In this document: positions 21,447 to 29,775 of the stretch, piece by piece | How the letters are laid out: each line of letters starts with the position of its first letter | Numbering within the stretch: the stretch's first letter is position 1 | Source: Streptomyces sp. NBC_00377 | GTDB taxonomy: Bacteria > Actinomycetota > Actinomycetes > Streptomycetales > Streptomycetaceae | Assembly (NCBI RefSeq): GCF_036075115.1 | Contig: NZ_CP107958.1 | Coordinates: 2,232,001 to 2,296,000 of the forward strand | Length of the DNA stretch: 64,000 nucleotides | Direction: 5' to 3' | Made by a program: the position numbers and the translations under genes | The notes under the pieces: model-generated | Seen by the model: the letters and a program-made list of their open reading frames with translations, nothing else | What the model was told of the DNA's origin: nothing | The model's database searches: none

Positions 21447-21818
21447 TCAGCCCGCGGCCCGTTCAGCCGCGCTGCGCTCCACGCAGAACTCGTTGCCCTC
21501 CGGGTCGGCGAGGACCGCCCACCCGGTGCCGTCGGGCTTGCGCCGGTCGTCGGCCAGCGTGGCGCCGAGGGCGAGCAGACGCTCGACCTCCTCCTCCCGG
21601 GTGCGGTCCTGCGGCTGGAGGTCGAAGTGGACGCGGTTCTTCTGGTTCTTGGCCTCCGGGACGGTGACGAAGAGTATGCCGGCGCCCTCGATCAGAGCCT
21701 CCGGGTCGCCCGGGTGGTCGTCCTCGTGGAGGGGGAGGCCGAGCACCTCGGACCAGAAGCTGCCGAGGGCGTAGGCGTCGGAACTGTCGATCGTCACGTG
21801 ACGGATGGCAGAAGTCAT
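21447..21818 (-). CDS. VOC/glyoxalase-fold protein
   Basis: A 123-residue single vicinal-oxygen-chelate domain. It begins with the usual strand (IRHVTIDSSDAYALGSFWSEVLGLPL) and ends with the GWAVLADPEGNEFCV strand, where the Glu would be a metal ligand. It has a mid-domain HFDLQP. VOC proteins include glyoxalases, dioxygenases and antibiotic-binding proteins; no substrate can be assigned. The start is the ATG at 21818; 12 further in-frame residues upstream are non-conserved. Confidence 0.88.
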   Translation of the reverse strand: MTSAIRHVTIDSSDAYALGSFWSEVLGLPLHEDDHPGDPEALIEGAGILFVTVPEAKNQKNRVHFDLQPQDRTREEEVERLLALGATLADDRRKPDGTGWAVLADPEGNEFCVERSAAERAAG

Positions 21819-21884
21819 AGCCGGATTCTTCTGCACACCGATCACGCACGGCAACGGGATTCCGCTCCCCCCGTCCGCCCCCGC

Positions 21885-23651
21885 TCAGCGGGGCCCCACC
21901 GACCACTCCGGCGTCCCGGACAGCCCGTCCGAAGCGGTGAAGCGGAAGCGGCGCGCCGAACCCGTCGGCCACCGCACGCTCAGGTCGTGGGCGCCGTGAG
22001 CGGTGTTCTCCACCTCCACGGACACCAGTTCCCGCAGGGGCAGGGGGCGGGGCTCGGCCGTGAGCCGGGCCAGCGCCACGAAGAGGGTCGCGGGACCCTC
22101 TCCCGCCGCACCGGACAGGCCGGAGAGACCGGAGAGGCCGGAGAGGGGGGACGTGCCCGTGAACCCGTGCACGGGCACCAGCTCCGCCCGCGCGTCGCCG
22201 CCCTCGGCCGGTGCCCAGCCCGTCACCCGCACCGGCGTCCCCGGCGCCGCGCCGGACACCAGATGGGCCCGCACCTCCAGCGCCCCCTCGGCCACCACCA
22301 GGCTCGTGATCTCGGTGCCGGAGCCCAGCACGTGCCGGGAGGCGGCCCAGTCCTCCCCCACGCCGAGCGCGACGATGCCCTCGCGGCGGGAGTCGCCGCC
22401 GACCGTGACCGTGTTGTCCGGCGGCGTCTCCAGCGGCCGGGTGAGCGTGGAGTACGCGAACCGCGTGTAGTGGGGGTCGTAGCGGACGTCCTCGCTGCCG
22501 TGGTTGTGCAGACGTACCAGTCCGTCCGAACGCGTCGACTGGAGCAGCCAGTTGGGGGCAGCGACCGGGGTGACCGCGTCCTCCCGGTCCACCGGTCCCG
22601 GCTCCTCCCGCGCGGTCCACACCTCGTGTTCCGGCGGGAGCAGCAGGCCGAGGAAGCCCTTGCTCGCCCAGTACGGGGAGGCCGGTCCGGAGTAGCCCTG
22701 GAGGACGGACTCGTCGGGGCCGTGCCAGCCGAGCGTCAGCAGACCGCGTTCGTCGACCGCGTCCCGTTCCAGGAAGTACTTCAGCGCGCCCGAGGCCAGG
22801 CGGCGGGTCTCGCCCGGGAGCAGCGGGGTGTGGCCGGTGAGGGCGCCCAGCCAGAGGGGGGCGGTGGTGGCGAAGCGGTAGGTGAGGGAGCGGCCCTGGT
22901 GCAGCGGCGCTCCGTCGCCGCCGAACAGACGGGCGTAGTCGGCGAGATGGGTCCTGAGCCGGCCGCCGTAGAGGGCGAGCAGGCCGGGGTCGTCGGCCAG
23001 CCAGGCGTGCAGGACCGGATAGAGGTGCATGGCCCAGCCGTTGTAGTAGTCGAAGGCACGGCCGGGGCCGTCGCTGTACCAGCCGCCGCCGACGTACCAC
23101 TGCTCGATGCGCTCGAGACCGCGGTCGATCGCCTTTCGGGAGGCCTCCGGCTCATGGCCGGCCGACTCCAGGAAGCCGCCGACCGTCACCGGGAACAGTT
23201 CCCAGTTGCAGGGCCAGGCCTCGGCGGTCAGCGCGTCGCCGAGCCAGGCCGCGGCGCGCTGCCGGACCGCGTCGTCGAGGCGGTCCCAGAGCAGCGGACG
23301 GGTCAGGCGCAGGGCGAGGGCGATCGAGGCGGCCTCGACGAGGGGCTGCCCGCGGTCCTCGATCCGGGGCCAGACGCCGCCGACACCGGCCGCGAGGCCG
23401 CTCGCATAGCGCTCCAGCGCCGTCTCGTCGCGGCGGAAGGCGGCCAGGAGCAGGGTGCGGGCGTACCCTTCCAGGCCGTCGGAGAGGCGGCCCGACCAGC
23501 TCTGCCGGCTGCCGGGGAAGTGGTAGAGGGCGCGGTCGTCGGTGGCGTACGGCTCCACCGCGGCGAGCAGGGTGTCGGCGGCCGCTTCCCAGTGGGCGCG
23601 GGTGTACCCGGTGCGGGGGCTGCGGGCGGGGTCGGGCGGGGGCAGGCGCAT
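21885..23651 (-). CDS. DUF2264 domain protein, probable sugar-degrading hydrolase
   Basis: A 588-residue protein whose N-terminal ~360 residues form an alpha/alpha-barrel with the DUF2264 hallmarks (HFPGSRQSWSGRLSDGLEG, WPCNWELFPVTVG, WYSDGPGRAFDYYNGWAMH). The C-terminal half is beta-rich. DUF2264 is linked with unsaturated or uronic glycoside hydrolysis in the CAZy GH154 group. No signal peptide. The preceding gene on this strand encodes rhamnogalacturonan acetylesterase, with a hairpin between them. A Ser-Gly-Leu triplet run (residues ~503-512), encoded by 9-bp repeats near 22118-22147, marks a flexible loop. It probably acts in the cytoplasm on imported pectic fragments. Confidence 0.8.
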   Translation of the reverse strand: MRLPPPDPARSPRTGYTRAHWEAAADTLLAAVEPYATDDRALYHFPGSRQSWSGRLSDGLEGYARTLLLAAFRRDETALERYASGLAAGVGGVWPRIEDRGQPLVEAASIALALRLTRPLLWDRLDDAVRQRAAAWLGDALTAEAWPCNWELFPVTVGGFLESAGHEPEASRKAIDRGLERIEQWYVGGGWYSDGPGRAFDYYNGWAMHLYPVLHAWLADDPGLLALYGGRLRTHLADYARLFGGDGAPLHQGRSLTYRFATTAPLWLGALTGHTPLLPGETRRLASGALKYFLERDAVDERGLLTLGWHGPDESVLQGYSGPASPYWASKGFLGLLLPPEHEVWTAREEPGPVDREDAVTPVAAPNWLLQSTRSDGLVRLHNHGSEDVRYDPHYTRFAYSTLTRPLETPPDNTVTVGGDSRREGIVALGVGEDWAASRHVLGSGTEITSLVVAEGALEVRAHLVSGAAPGTPVRVTGWAPAEGGDARAELVPVHGFTGTSPLSGLSGLSGLSGAAGEGPATLFVALARLTAEPRPLPLRELVSVEVENTAHGAHDLSVRWPTGSARRFRFTASDGLSGTPEWSVGPR

Positions 23652-23701
23652 CTGTGGTTTCTTTCCTTCGCGGCCGGGGCGGAGCCTGGGTGAGGCCAGG
23701 A

Positions 23702-23739
23702 CCTGGGGGCGTCCCGGTTCCGGTCGGGGCGCCCCCAGG
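23702..23739 (-). terminator. Hairpin between esterase and DUF2264 genes
   Basis: CCTGGGGGCG (23702-23711) pairs perfectly with CGCCCCCAGG (23730-23739); the 18-base loop contains CCCG/CGGG that can pair further. It may terminate or attenuate transcription between the esterase and DUF2264 genes. Confidence 0.55.
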
Positions 23740-23742
23740 CGT

Positions 23743-24789
23743 TCATCCCGCCCGCACGGCGCCTCTCGGCACCAGATGCAGGGCGGCGAGTTCGTCGCGG
23801 ACCAGGTCCGCGTAGACCGTCGCTCCGTACACGGAGGTGTGCGTGTTGTCGCGCTTCTCGTTGTACAGGTAGAGGGCCTTGGAGCCCTCCACCCCGAGCG
23901 ACTCCACCAGCGCCTTGGTCCTGGCGGTGAGGTCGATCAGCGGTACGTCCTGCGCGGCGGCGACCGAGCGGATCACCGCCGGGTGGTCGACGCCGAGTCC
24001 GTTGACCAGGAGAGCCGTTCCGTTGTTCAGTGTGCCGTCGGCATTGAACCAGCGGCGCACGATGGGCGTCACCAGGACCGGCCGGCCGCCCTGCTCCCTG
24101 ACTCCCGCCACCATGGTCTCGAGATTCGCCCGGTACGTCACCTCGTCGGTCGTCTTGTCGTTGTGGGCGAGCTGGACCAGGACGAGGTCGCCGGGGCGGA
24201 TCAGCGGCCGGACCGTGGCCCAGAGCTGCGGGTTCCCCAGATAGGTGACCGTACTCTCCCCGGAATCGGCGTAGTTGGCGACCGAGACGCCCTTGCGCAG
24301 GTACTGCGGCAACTGCTGGCCCCAGCCGGTGTACGGTTCCGCGGCCTGGTCGCAGACCGTGGAGTCGCCGACGAGGAAGACCTGCCGCGTGTGCCGGGCC
24401 GGGGTGACCCGGATGTCGGCCAGGGCAGGCGCCGAGCCGCCGATCCTCAGGTCAAGGCCGGCGGTTCCGGCCACGCCGGTCGGTTCTCCCTCAGGGGTGC
24501 GGACGTCGACCGTGAAGGCGCGGACGACGCGTCCGCCTGCGGGGGCGGTGGTCTCGGGCAGCAGGGCGCGCCGGGTCTCGCCGCCGATGCCGGTGCTCGA
24601 CCCGGTGTCACCGCCGAGGACGACCTCGACGTCGTAGGCGCCGGGCGGGACGTCGAAGTGGCACCCGGTCGCCGTGCAGTTCTCGATGCCCAGCGGTGCG
24701 CGGCCGCCGTGGTCCTGGGCGGCGGATGCCGACAGCGGAGTGATGGCCAGCGTCAGTGCCGCCAGCACGGCGATGTTGAAACGTCTCAC
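23743..24789 (-). CDS. Secreted rhamnogalacturonan acetylesterase (SGNH/GDSL)
   Basis: A 348-residue SGNH hydrolase that removes acetyl groups from rhamnogalacturonan I, opening it to lyases. It has a Sec signal peptide (MRRFN, then a hydrophobic core ending ASA-AQD near residue 24). An N-terminal ~110-residue beta domain precedes the esterase domain. Catalytic Ser143 lies in VGDST, block III Asn210 in QLAHND, and Asp314/His317 in DNTHTS. The layout with an N-terminal beta domain is typical of bacterial rhamnogalacturonan acetylesterases. It is divergent from the PL4 lyase gene across a region carrying two LacI-type operator candidates. Confidence 0.9.
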   Translation of the reverse strand: MRRFNIAVLAALTLAITPLSASAAQDHGGRAPLGIENCTATGCHFDVPPGAYDVEVVLGGDTGSSTGIGGETRRALLPETTAPAGGRVVRAFTVDVRTPEGEPTGVAGTAGLDLRIGGSAPALADIRVTPARHTRQVFLVGDSTVCDQAAEPYTGWGQQLPQYLRKGVSVANYADSGESTVTYLGNPQLWATVRPLIRPGDLVLVQLAHNDKTTDEVTYRANLETMVAGVREQGGRPVLVTPIVRRWFNADGTLNNGTALLVNGLGVDHPAVIRSVAAAQDVPLIDLTARTKALVESLGVEGSKALYLYNEKRDNTHTSVYGATVYADLVRDELAALHLVPRGAVRAG

Positions 24790-24844
24790 GTGCGGCTCCT
24801 CCGTCGTGGGAACAGGGCCTGGCGGCTGGACCGTACCGCCTCTG

Positions 24845-24857
24845 GCAAGCGCTTTCT
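24845..24857. promoter_or_regulatory. LacI-type operator candidate GCAAGCGCTTTCT
   Basis: The 13-mer GCAAGCGCTTTCT contains the LacI-family core AAGCGCTT. It is identical to the site at 35750-35762, upstream of the LacI gene. It lies 56 bases upstream of the acetylesterase start, in the divergent promoter region with the PL4 lyase. Confidence 0.65.
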
Positions 24858-24899
24858 AGACCTGGGACCGATTTCACAAGATTGCCAACCTCCCGCGAA

Positions 24900-24913
24900 C
24901 GAAAGCCCTTTCG
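24900..24913. promoter_or_regulatory. Palindrome CGAAAGCCCTTTCG upstream of PL4 lyase
   Basis: CGAAAG-CC-CTTTCG is a 6-2-6 perfect palindrome 69 bases before the lyase start. A longer version (CGGAAAGCCCTTTCCG) lies before the beta-strand-repeat protein gene at 29745. Its half-site GAAAG matches one half of the LacI-type operator. Confidence 0.5.
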
Positions 24914-24981
24914 CGAAATCGATTCAACTGTCAATCTCTCAGACACCCGCACCCCCCACACCTCCCGAAGGAGGCACCCCC

Positions 24982-26667
24982 ATGTCCGGATCCGAGAGCC
25001 ACAGCCCGGTCCGACGCCGTACCTTCGTCCTCGGCGCCGCGGCCACCGCCGGCTCGGCCGCCCTGACCGCCGGGCCGCTCGCCCGGCCGGCCGCCGCGGC
25101 GGCCTTCGGCTACACCGACGACGGCTCGAACTACGTCGTCGACACCGGCGCCGACCTCGTCTTCAAGGTCAGCAAGAGCACCGGTGACCTCACCTCGCTC
25201 GCCTACCGGGGAACCGAGTACCAGGGATACGGCGGCATGAACTCCCACATCGAGTCCGGGCTCGGCAGCTCGACCGTGACGATCGCGCGGTCCGGCCCGA
25301 CGATCCTGATCTCGGTCACGCACGGCACGCTCAAGCACTACTACGCGGCCCGCAGCGGCGAGAACAACGTCTACCTGTGGACGTACAAGGCCGACACGTC
25401 CGTCTCGGCGACCCGGTACATCGTGCGCGTCAGGGCGGGCCTCTTCCCCAACGACGAGCCCGACTCCTACACGTACACGACCAGCACCGTCGAGGCATCC
25501 GACGTCTTCGCGAAGTCCGACGGCCAGACCCGCTCCAAGCACTATTCCAAGCGGCGCACCATCGACTACGACCACGTCGGCTGGACGACCGGCGCCGTCG
25601 GCCTGTGGATCGTGCGCAGCAACCACGAGAAGGCCTCCGGCGGCCCCTTCTACCGCTCCCTGCTGCGCCACCAGAGCGCCGACGGCGGCGGTCTGTACGA
25701 GATCCTGTACTACGGCCAGAACCAGACCGAGGAACAGCGCTTCGGTCTCCAGGGCCCCTACGTCATCGCCTTCACGGACGGCGGCGCGCCCTCCTCCTCC
25801 CTGTTCCCGGGCACCCTGACCACTCCATGGGCGGACTCGCTGGGCATCTCCGGATACGTCGCGGCGAGCGGCCGGGGCCGGGTCGCGGGAGTCGGCATCA
25901 CCGGGCGCGACACCGCGTACCCGTACACGGTCGCACTGGCCGGCGCGGAGGCGCAGTACTGGGGCCCGGCACGGTCGTCCGACGGCTGGTTCTCCATCGC
26001 GGGGGTGCTCCCGGGGACGTACACGCTGACCGTCCACAAGAGCGAGCTGGCTGTGTTCAGTACACAGGTGACCGTGTCCGCGGGCGCCACGACCACCCTC
26101 AACTCGATCGCGATCCCGTCCTCGAACGATCCCGCCAACGCGGGCGCGATCTGGCGGATCAACGACTGGACCGGTACGCCGAGCGGCTTCAAGAACGCCG
26201 ACCTGATGACGTACGCGCACCCGTCGGACGTCCGGGCCGCGGCCTGGACCGGCAACGTGGTGATCGGCAGCGGAGCCGAGACCTCGGACTTCCCCTGCTA
26301 CCTCTGGAAGGACGTCAACAGCGGTCTGCTCGTGTATTTCAAGCTGACCGCGGCCCAGGCCGCCGCCGCGCACACCCTGCGCATCGGTGTGACGACGGCC
26401 TACGCGAACGGACGGCCGCAGGTCGTGGTGAACGACACCTGGACCTCGGCCGTCCCCTCCCCGCCCACCCAGCCCAGCACCCGGTCCCTGACCAACGGGT
26501 CCTACCGGGGCAACAACCACACCTTCACCTACAGCGTCCCGGCGAGCGCATGGCTCACGGACACCGGTCGGTACAACGTGCTGAAGATCGACGTGGTGAG
26601 CGGTTCGGGGTCGGCCGCCTATCTCAGCGCGGGCACGGCGATCGACGCGATCGACCTCCTCGCGTGA
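24982..26667 (+). CDS. Secreted rhamnogalacturonan lyase, PL4-like
   Basis: A 561-residue extracellular enzyme that cleaves the rhamnogalacturonan I backbone by beta-elimination. The N-terminus is a Tat signal (RRRTFVLGAAATAG, ending PAAAA near residue 40). The large beta-sandwich catalytic domain follows. A middle fibronectin-like domain (YVAASGRGRVAGVGI, GWFSIAGVLPGTYTLTV) and a C-terminal carbohydrate-binding-like domain (WRINDWTGTPSGFKNAD) give the three-domain layout of PL4 rhamnogalacturonate lyases. The ATG at 24982 has GAAGGAGG 8 bases upstream. It is divergent from the acetylesterase and would act together with it. Confidence 0.87.
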   Translation: MSGSESHSPVRRRTFVLGAAATAGSAALTAGPLARPAAAAAFGYTDDGSNYVVDTGADLVFKVSKSTGDLTSLAYRGTEYQGYGGMNSHIESGLGSSTVTIARSGPTILISVTHGTLKHYYAARSGENNVYLWTYKADTSVSATRYIVRVRAGLFPNDEPDSYTYTTSTVEASDVFAKSDGQTRSKHYSKRRTIDYDHVGWTTGAVGLWIVRSNHEKASGGPFYRSLLRHQSADGGGLYEILYYGQNQTEEQRFGLQGPYVIAFTDGGAPSSSLFPGTLTTPWADSLGISGYVAASGRGRVAGVGITGRDTAYPYTVALAGAEAQYWGPARSSDGWFSIAGVLPGTYTLTVHKSELAVFSTQVTVSAGATTTLNSIAIPSSNDPANAGAIWRINDWTGTPSGFKNADLMTYAHPSDVRAAAWTGNVVIGSGAETSDFPCYLWKDVNSGLLVYFKLTAAQAAAAHTLRIGVTTAYANGRPQVVVNDTWTSAVPSPPTQPSTRSLTNGSYRGNNHTFTYSVPASAWLTDTGRYNVLKIDVVSGSGSAAYLSAGTAIDAIDLLA

Positions 26668-26673
26668 CGTAGG

Positions 26674-28086
26674 TCAGGTGCCGCGCGTCCACTGCTGGTT
26701 GGTCCCTCCGTTGCACGTGTAGGTGATGAGGGCGGCGGAGTTGGCGGTGGACGCGCCGTTCACGTCCAGGCACTCGCCGCTCGCGCGGGCCTTGACGTTG
26801 ACGTAGCTGCCCGACGTAGTCAGCGACCACTGCTGGGCGGCGGCCGTCGCGTCGCAGTTCTCCTGGCTGACCGTGCTCGCGTTCTCCTGCACGCACAGGG
26901 AGCTGCTCCGGACGACCAACTGGTAGTAGCCGCCGCCGACGGACTTGAACCAGTACTTCTGGTTGTTTCCGCTGTTGCAGTCCCACTGCTTGATCTGGGC
27001 GCCCGCCCAGAGGGACTGGCTCGTGACGTCCGCGCACTTGCCGCTGTGCCGGGCGACGAGCGTGTTGTACGTGGCGCTCGTGCCGGTGACCGTGCCGGCC
27101 GCCGTGTCCACGGTGATCTCCGGGGACCAGGACATCGACAACGAGGTGCTCGTGGGGAACGTCAGCGGCAGCCAGACGTAGCGGGAGTCGTTGACGGTCC
27201 CGCCGAAGGAGTTGCCCCAGCGGTCGCCCAGGTAGAGGTAGGAGGTGCCCGAGGTCCCCTGGACGGGAAGGACGTACGCGGTCTGCGAGCCGTACGCCGT
27301 CGCGTCGCCGACGTTCGTCATGGCCGACCAGGGGCCGGCGAGGGAGGTCGCCGTGGCGTACTGCTGCTGGTTGGGGTTCCAGCCGGTCGCGGCCGAGGTG
27401 AGCATGAAGTAGACGCCGCCCCGCTTGAACAACGCGGGCGCCTCGCGGTGGCCGCCGTGCCAGGGGTCGGCGACGAGGCTCGCGATCCCGGTGTAGTCGG
27501 CGGTCAGCCGGTAGATCTGGAGGTCGTAGTTCTCGCGCGCGGCGGAGACCATGTACCCGGCGCCGTCGCTGTCCACGAAGACCGTGATGTCACGGGACAT
27601 GTGCTGGTCGAGCGGGCGGAAGCTGCCCTGCCAGGCGTAGTTCCCGTCGACGGTGTCCGACACGGCGACGGCGGCCCGGGCCTCGCTGTAGTCGGTTCCG
27701 TTCTCCTTGTGCATCCACATCACGAACTTGCCGGTGGACGCGTTGTACATGACCTTGGGGCGTTCGATGTTGGCGGAGGCCAGCTCGGGGTCGCTCGACT
27801 GGGTCAGGACGTGGTTGCGGAACTCCCAGTTCTTCAGGTCGGTGGAACGGTAGGCGTCCACGTACCGGAAGGTGTTGTCGGCGTTGCGGTCCTCGCCGAA
27901 CCAGTAGTAGTAGGAGCCGACTTTGAGCACTCCGCCGCCATGGGCGTGCACGGGGCTGCCGGAACTGTCGGTGAACTGCGTGCCGTCGGCGATCGTCACA
28001 GGCGCCGCCTGAGCGGGCCCCGCGGTCGCCAGGGCGCCGATCAGCACCAGACAGAGGGCGAGCAGGGCGGTGTACGCACGTCTCAT
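26674..28086 (-). CDS. Secreted GH43 (exo-beta-1,3-galactanase-like) with CBM13
   Basis: A 470-residue secreted enzyme: Sec signal (cleavage after ~AQA, residue 27), GH43 five-bladed propeller to about residue 335, then a ricin-type CBM13 lectin domain (QIKQWDCNSGNNQKYWF, CVQENASTVSQENCD, ITYTCNGGTNQQW repeats). HGGGVLKVGSYYYWFGEDR and PWHGGHREAPALFKR are characteristic of GH43 subfamily 24, which removes beta-1,3-linked galactose from arabinogalactan; members are known to lack the usual Asp base. It converges with the PL4 lyase, only 6 bases apart. The start codon is followed upstream by GAAGG and then the UUCG hairpin at the left edge of the tnpB element, so the element has landed at, or displaced, its promoter. 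Confidence 0.88.
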   Translation of the reverse strand: MRRAYTALLALCLVLIGALATAGPAQAAPVTIADGTQFTDSSGSPVHAHGGGVLKVGSYYYWFGEDRNADNTFRYVDAYRSTDLKNWEFRNHVLTQSSDPELASANIERPKVMYNASTGKFVMWMHKENGTDYSEARAAVAVSDTVDGNYAWQGSFRPLDQHMSRDITVFVDSDGAGYMVSAARENYDLQIYRLTADYTGIASLVADPWHGGHREAPALFKRGGVYFMLTSAATGWNPNQQQYATATSLAGPWSAMTNVGDATAYGSQTAYVLPVQGTSGTSYLYLGDRWGNSFGGTVNDSRYVWLPLTFPTSTSLSMSWSPEITVDTAAGTVTGTSATYNTLVARHSGKCADVTSQSLWAGAQIKQWDCNSGNNQKYWFKSVGGGYYQLVVRSSSLCVQENASTVSQENCDATAAAQQWSLTTSGSYVNVKARASGECLDVNGASTANSAALITYTCNGGTNQQWTRGT

Positions 28087-28107
28087 CGGGGCCTTCTTTC
28101 GTGGATA

Positions 28108-28127
28108 CCCCGGCCTTCGGGCCGGGG
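28108..28127. mobile_element. IS200/IS605-type RE-like hairpin to the left of tnpB
   Basis: CCCCGGCC (28108-28115) pairs with GGCCGGGG (28120-28127) around a TTCG loop, followed by AGGAGACGAAG. The same layout (stem, TTC loop, GGGG, AGGA) occurs at the right end of the element at 29447-29466. The left hairpin therefore looks like a second right-end copy, perhaps a remnant. Confidence 0.5.
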
Positions 28128-28247
28128 AGGAGACGAAGTTCCTGCGGAGCGGGGCAGGGGAAGTCGGTTCGCCGCCAGGGCGGACCGGTGTCCACCGCCC
28201 ACCGGCCGACACCCGTCACTCACAGGGGAGCTGATGGAGTGTGAGGC

Positions 28248-29744
28248 ATGGCGGAGCAGGTCAAGCGGGCGTTCAGGTACCGCTTCTACCCCACGGACGA
28301 GCAGGCGGCTGAGCTGTCGCGTACGTTCGGCTGCGTCCGCCTGGTGTACAACAAGGCGCTTCAGGAGCGCACCCGGGCCTGGTACGGCGAGCAGCGCCGC
28401 GTCTCCTACGTGCAGTCCTCCGCCGCGCTCACGCAGTGGAAGAAGACCGAACAACTGGCCTTCCTGACCGAGGTGTCCTCGGTTCCGCTCCAGCAGGCGC
28501 TGCGCCATCTTCAGACGGCGTTCGCCAGCTTCTTCGCCAAGCGGTCCAAGTACCCGCGCTACAAGTCGCGCAAGAAGTCCCGGTCGTCGGCCGAGTACAC
28601 CCGCAGCGCCTTCACCTGGCGCGACGGACAGCTCACGCTTGCCAAGATGGCGGAGCCGCTGGACATCCGCTGGTCGCGTCCACTGCCCGATAACAGTGAG
28701 CCGACCACTGCGACCGTGTCCCGCGACGCGGCGGGACGCTGGTTCGTGTCCCTGCTGTGCGAGGACAGCATCGCCCCGGCCCCCGCCACCACAGCGGCGG
28801 TCGGCCTGGACGCCGGGATCACCTCCCTGGTGACCCTGTCCACCGGGGAGAAGATCGCCAACCCGAAGCACGAGCGCCGTGACCGCGCCCGTCTCGCCCG
28901 TGTGCAGCGTGAGCTGTCGCGGAAGGCGAAGGGCTCGGCGAACCGGGAGAAAGCCCGGCGTCGCGTCGCCAAGGTCCACGCGCGGATCGCCGACCGGCGC
29001 CGCGACTTCCTGCACAAGCTGTCGACTCGTCTCGTCCGTGAGAACCAAACGGTCGTGATCGAGGACCTCACCGTCCGCAACCTGCTGAAGAACGGCAAGA
29101 TCGCCCGCGCCATCTCCGATGCAGCCTGGACGGACCTGCGCTCCATGCTGGAGTACAAGTGCGCCTGGTACGGGCGCGAACTCGTCGTGATCGACCGCTT
29201 CTTCCCCAGCTCGAAGCTGTGCGGGGCCTGCGGCACGGTCGGCGGGAAGCTGCCGCTGAACGTCCGCGAGTGGACATGCGACGGCTGCGGCACTGTGCAT
29301 GACCGCGACGTGAACGCGGCGCGCAATATCCTGGCCGCCGGGCTGGCGGTGTCTGCCTGTGGAGACGGTGTAAGACCTCAACGGGAGTCCTCCCGGACGG
29401 GGCGGTCGTCGATGAAGCAGGAACCCCAGCGGGCGACCGCTGGAATCCCCCGCCTTCAGGCGGGGGGAGGAAGTCAACTCACGCACTCTCTTTCACGGTG
29501 TCGGCGAGGGGACGCCGAGGTCGGGGTGCCGCCCGGCTCCAGGGGAACGTCTGGATCCGGGCCGGCGGTCGGGTCGTTCGACGGGGCGCCGTCGGTCTCC
29601 TCGGGCGGGCCCGCGGGGGCACGCGGGTACAGCGACTGCCTGTCGGGGAGTGGGCGTTCGGAATCACGAACGACATGTGGAATGACGAACGCCGAAAAGG
29701 TAAGGGCGTGTTACGGGCAGGTCAACGGGTCTGACGGGACTTGA
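28248..29744 (+). CDS. tnpB: TnpB-type RNA-guided nuclease of an IS200/IS605 element, C-terminus read through
   Basis: The frame encodes 498 residues, but family similarity covers about 1-408. The RuvC-like acidic triad is intact: Asp188 (GLDAG), Glu272 (VIEDL) and Asp354 (HDRDVNAARN). The zinc finger has Cys325, 328, 344 and 347. The arginine-rich N-terminal helical region (YRFYPTDEQ) is also intact. TnpB is a programmable DNA nuclease guided by an RNA from the element's right end and helps keep the element in place. No TnpA transposase is present, so the element is a lone, IS1341-like copy that needs TnpA in trans. Residues ~409-498 lie beyond the RE hairpin and encode chance sequence, so the original stop has probably been lost. 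Confidence 0.9.
   Translation: MAEQVKRAFRYRFYPTDEQAAELSRTFGCVRLVYNKALQERTRAWYGEQRRVSYVQSSAALTQWKKTEQLAFLTEVSSVPLQQALRHLQTAFASFFAKRSKYPRYKSRKKSRSSAEYTRSAFTWRDGQLTLAKMAEPLDIRWSRPLPDNSEPTTATVSRDAAGRWFVSLLCEDSIAPAPATTAAVGLDAGITSLVTLSTGEKIANPKHERRDRARLARVQRELSRKAKGSANREKARRRVAKVHARIADRRRDFLHKLSTRLVRENQTVVIEDLTVRNLLKNGKIARAISDAAWTDLRSMLEYKCAWYGRELVVIDRFFPSSKLCGACGTVGGKLPLNVREWTCDGCGTVHDRDVNAARNILAAGLAVSACGDGVRPQRESSRTGRSSMKQEPQRATAGIPRLQAGGGSQLTHSLSRCRRGDAEVGVPPGSRGTSGSGPAVGSFDGAPSVSSGGPAGARGYSDCLSGSGRSESRTTCGMTNAEKVRACYGQVNGSDGT
29380..29480 (+). ncRNA. Candidate TnpB guide RNA (omega RNA) region
   Basis: The 3' end of tnpB overlaps two strong hairpins: CCAGCGG/CCGCTGG with a GCGA loop (29426-29443), and CCCCCGCC/GGCGGGGG with a TTCA loop (29447-29466). 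In characterised IS200/IS605 elements the guide RNA scaffold comes from exactly this region and the guide itself is read from the sequence just past the right end, here from about 29470. Extent estimated, not measured. Confidence 0.5.
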
Positions 29745-29760
29745 CGGAAAGCCCTTTCCG
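29745..29760. promoter_or_regulatory. Palindrome CGGAAAGCCCTTTCCG
   Basis: A 7-2-7 perfect palindrome sharing the core GAAAGCCCTTTC with the site at 24900-24913. It lies 16 bases before the ATG (29776) of the beta-strand-repeat protein, or 106 bases before the alternative GTG start at 29866. The larger spacing is more usual for an operator and favours the GTG. Confidence 0.5.
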
Positions 29761-29775
29761 GAGTTTTCCGGCGGG

